Shown: positions 40,505 to 42,845 of the stretch, piece after piece
How positions within the stretch are numbered: the stretch's first letter is position 1
Layout: each line of letters begins with the position of its first letter
NCBI GenBank assembly: GCA_013388675.1
Contig: JACAEW010000135.1
Coordinates: 1 to 42,845, forward strand
Direction: 5' to 3'
DNA: 42,845 bases
From: Syntrophaceae bacterium
GTDB lineage: Bacteria > Desulfobacterota > SM23-61
Notes under the pieces: generated by a model
What the model was told of the DNA's origin: nothing
The model's database searches: none
Seen by the model: only the letters and a program-made list of their open reading frames with translations
Program-made: the position numbers and the translations under genes

Positions 40505-42709
40505 GTGTCTAAGATAATTGCCGCAGCCGCTATTCGCGGCGGCCACAAGATCATGGAGCGGGCCGAGAAGAAGTATCAGGAGGCCTTGGAAAAATGGGGA
40601 CCCGACCAGGAGGTGGGATTTCCCAACACCGGTTATTACCTGCCGGTCATTTACGGGATTCTGGGAATTCCGGTCAAGACCCTGGGGGACATGAAACCGG
40701 TCCTGGATCGATGCCGGGCCCTGATCCCCCCGTTGGTGAAGGAGAAGACCTGGCTACCCTACTTGGCCCCAGCCCTGGACGCGGGGATGGCTACCTTCTT
40801 TGCCGAGGAGATCATCGAAGCCATCCGCTATCTGGAAGACCCGAACTATTATGTGCGGGGGGAAGACCCCACGGCCGACAACCTCTGGCTCGGTGCGGCC
40901 GACGACATCATTCTGCGAAAACGGGGAATCGAATTCGTGGACGGCACGGCCCCTGGTTTTGCCGCCATTCTGGGGGCGGCCCCGTCCAAGGAGATTGCCG
41001 CCAAAATCGCCCAGGAACTGCAGGAGAAGAACCTCTACGTGTTCATGTCTGCCGAGCACGACGGGAAGAGGTTTGCGGAACAGCTGGTGGCGGCCGGAGT
41101 GCAGATCGGCTGGCCCACCCGCCTCGTCTCCTTCGGCCCGGACTACACGGCCACCGTTTTTGCCATGGGCTTTGCCACCCGGGCGGCCATGTCCTTCGGC
41201 GGCATCGCCCCGGGGGATTACCGCAAGATACTCATTTACAACAAAGATCGGGTCTTCGCTTTTGCCTTGCCCCTGGGGTTCGTCACCGACGAATGGTACG
41301 CCAATGCCGCGGGGGCCATCAACTGGGGATTCCCGGTCATCGCCGACACCCCCATTCCCCAGGTGCTTCCCACCGGGATCTGTACCTATGAGCACGTGGT
41401 TTCCAACATCCCCCACGACCAGATCGTGCAGAAGGCGGTGGAGGTGCGGGGCCTGAAAGTCACCGTGGCCAAAGTCCCGGTTCCCGTGGCCTACGGACCG
41501 GCCTTCGAGGGCGAACGGATTCGGGGAGAGGATATTTTCCTGGAAATGGGGGGAGGCCGGAGCATTGCCTGCGAGTGGACCACCACCCGGGACATGAACG
41601 AAGTGGAAGATGGAAAAGTGGAGGTCATCGGCCCCGACATCAAGGACCTCACCCCCCCGGCCAAACTTCCCCTGGCCATTGTGGCCGAGGTGGCCGGCCG
41701 GCAGATGCAAGAGGACTTTGAGCCCATCCTGGAGCGGCAGATCCACCATCTGATCAACTATGCCCAAGGCGTCATGCATATCGGGCAGAGGGATATTGCC
41801 TGGGTCCGGGTGGGGAAAGCCGCGGTGGAGAAGGGCTTCACCCTGCGCCACCTGGGGGACATCCTGCATGCCAAGTACCACCAGGATTTCGGGACCATCT
41901 TTGACAAGGTGCAGGTGAAGATCTATACCGATGAGAATAAGGTTAAGGAAGTGCTGGAACAAGCCCGGGCGGCCTACCGCAAGCGGGACGCGCGCATCGA
42001 GGGGATGACCGACGAGACGGAACAGACCTTCTATTCCTGCACCCTCTGCCAATCCTTCGCCCCCACCCATGTCTGCGTCATCACCCCGGAACGGACCGGG
42101 TTGTGCGGGGCCTATAACTGGCTGGACGGGAAGGCCTCCTTCGAGATCAATCCCACCGGGCCCAACCAGCCCATCATCAAGGGAGAGGCTATCGATCCCG
42201 TACTGGGGCAATGGAAAGGGGTCAACGAATTCGTCTTTAAAGCCTCCCGGCAGAAGCTGGAAAAGTATAACGCCTACAGCATCATGGTGGACCCGATGAC
42301 TTCCTGCGGCTGCTTCGAGTGCATCGCCGCAGTGCTGCCCATGTGCAACGGAATCATGACCGTGAACCGGGATTACACCGGGATGACCCCCTGCGGGATG
42401 AAGTTCACCACGCTGGCCGGATCGGTGGGCGGCGGTTCGGTCACCCCAGGCTTCGTCGGCCACAGCAAGCATTACATCTGCAGCAAGAAGTTCATCATGG
42501 CCGAGGGGGGGATCAAGCGCCTGGTTTGGATGCCCAAGATGCTGAAGGAAGAGATCATGGAGCGGTTGAAAAAGGTCTCTGCGGAGATGGGAATCCCCAA
42601 TTTCCCGGAGATGATCGCCGATGAGACCGTCGGGACCACGGAAGACGAAATCCTGCCCTTCCTCACCGAAAAGGGTCACCCGGCGCTGACCATGCCGTCG
42701 CTGTTCTAA
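40505..42709 (+). CDS. acsB: CO-methylating acetyl-CoA synthase (bacterial type)
   Basis: Joins CO, the methyl group from the corrinoid protein and CoA into acetyl-CoA. The 734-residue product is full bacterial length, including the N-terminal CODH-contacting domain absent in archaea. A-cluster ligands have exact spacing: C512, C515, C524 and C534 (CTLCQSFAPTHVC ... GLC) for the cubane, and C601-G602-C603 in SCGCFEC for the Ni site. GTG 40505 is the start, with AAGGAGGAGG upstream; a longer in-frame ATG at 40433 would overlap cooS and translate a palindrome. It is the last gene of the island in this window. Identification is secure. Confidence 0.97.
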   Translation: MSKIIAAAAIRGGHKIMERAEKKYQEALEKWGPDQEVGFPNTGYYLPVIYGILGIPVKTLGDMKPVLDRCRALIPPLVKEKTWLPYLAPALDAGMATFFAEEIIEAIRYLEDPNYYVRGEDPTADNLWLGAADDIILRKRGIEFVDGTAPGFAAILGAAPSKEIAAKIAQELQEKNLYVFMSAEHDGKRFAEQLVAAGVQIGWPTRLVSFGPDYTATVFAMGFATRAAMSFGGIAPGDYRKILIYNKDRVFAFALPLGFVTDEWYANAAGAINWGFPVIADTPIPQVLPTGICTYEHVVSNIPHDQIVQKAVEVRGLKVTVAKVPVPVAYGPAFEGERIRGEDIFLEMGGGRSIACEWTTTRDMNEVEDGKVEVIGPDIKDLTPPAKLPLAIVAEVAGRQMQEDFEPILERQIHHLINYAQGVMHIGQRDIAWVRVGKAAVEKGFTLRHLGDILHAKYHQDFGTIFDKVQVKIYTDENKVKEVLEQARAAYRKRDARIEGMTDETEQTFYSCTLCQSFAPTHVCVITPERTGLCGAYNWLDGKASFEINPTGPNQPIIKGEAIDPVLGQWKGVNEFVFKASRQKLEKYNAYSIMVDPMTSCGCFECIAAVLPMCNGIMTVNRDYTGMTPCGMKFTTLAGSVGGGSVTPGFVGHSKHYICSKKFIMAEGGIKRLVWMPKMLKEEIMERLKKVSAEMGIPNFPEMIADETVGTTEDEILPFLTEKGHPALTMPSLF

Positions 42710-42733
42710 CGGTAACCTTTGTTGAAAATCCCG

Positions 42734-42759
42734 TAGGGGCGGTTCGCGAACCGCCCCTA
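42734..42759. repeat. Palindrome after acsB
   Basis: TAGGGGCGGTTC / GAACCGCCCCTA, a perfect 12-bp stem around GC. There is no T-run on the plus strand. The final 136 nt of the window show no gene. Confidence 0.8.
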
Positions 42760-42845
42760 TGGGCGCCGAAAAAACGCATATCACCGTGTTTATGTCCGCC
42801 TGCGCAAAGGAACGCTTCACCTTGTTATCAATTACCATCTTCATC

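Noticed and set aside
1-42845. CRISPR arrays, tRNA or rRNA genes
   Set aside because: No regularly spaced direct repeats and no tRNA cloverleaf or rRNA sequence noticed anywhere in the window.

Overview
The window looks like a GC-rich chromosomal segment from a strictly anaerobic bacterium, most likely a Desulfobacterota ('deltaproteobacterial') lineage that is acetogenic, syntrophic or sulfate-reducing. The evidence is a bacterial-type CODH/ACS, zinc/Fe-S MetV-MetF reductases, Hdr-type flavoproteins, a cytosolic-looking [NiFe] hydrogenase and many palindromic intergenic repeats. The taxonomic call is an inference from gene content; no rRNA or other phylogenetic marker gene is present.

Left part (1-13.3 kb), accessory. 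A minus-strand Fe3+/2-aminoethylphosphonate-type ABC transporter (solute-binding protein, then a fused double permease cut by the left edge) is followed by a small unknown protein. Next comes a plus-strand operon under a very clear fluoride (crcB-type) riboswitch: dynamin-like GTPase, CPA2 cation/proton antiporter, UspA, and a zinc-ribbon/HEAT protein. A minus-strand TauE/SafE permease separates this from a second fluoride riboswitch at 9.16 kb with the same switching design. That one now heads a damaged DUF4129-type membrane locus, which ends at an internally deleted group II intron (10854-11617). A DUF6062 protein and a HIT-family protein with a degenerate histidine triad follow.

Right part (13.7-42.7 kb), all plus strand: a Wood-Ljungdahl island. 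Order: fhs, folD, [NiFe] hydrogenase small and large subunits, metV1-metF1, Cache-type histidine kinase, receiver protein 1, metV2-metF2, receiver protein 2, hdrC, hdrB, a 1509-residue hdrA fusion, mvhD, metV3-metF3, acsV (corrinoid protein reactivase), cooC, a 70-residue protein, acsD, cooS/acsA and acsB. Fhs and FolD take formate to methylene-THF, MetVF reduces it to methyl-THF, and CODH/ACS with the corrinoid protein makes acetyl-CoA. HdrABC-MvhD next to MetVF suggests a flavin-based electron-bifurcating or confurcating methylene-THF reductase. The HdrA fusion carries an inserted GltD/NfnB-like module, which suggests NAD(P)H is one partner. acsC and acsE are not in the window.

The strongest unusual signals are: the two fluoride riboswitches, one driving a dynamin-like GTPase, with Shine-Dalgarno sequences inside the terminator stems; the HdrA-GltD-HdrA fusion; three metVF pairs whose MetV proteins differ at three aligned N-terminal cysteines; two-component signalling genes threaded between the metVF pairs; and a family of palindromes with shared GC-rich ends placed between the operon's genes.
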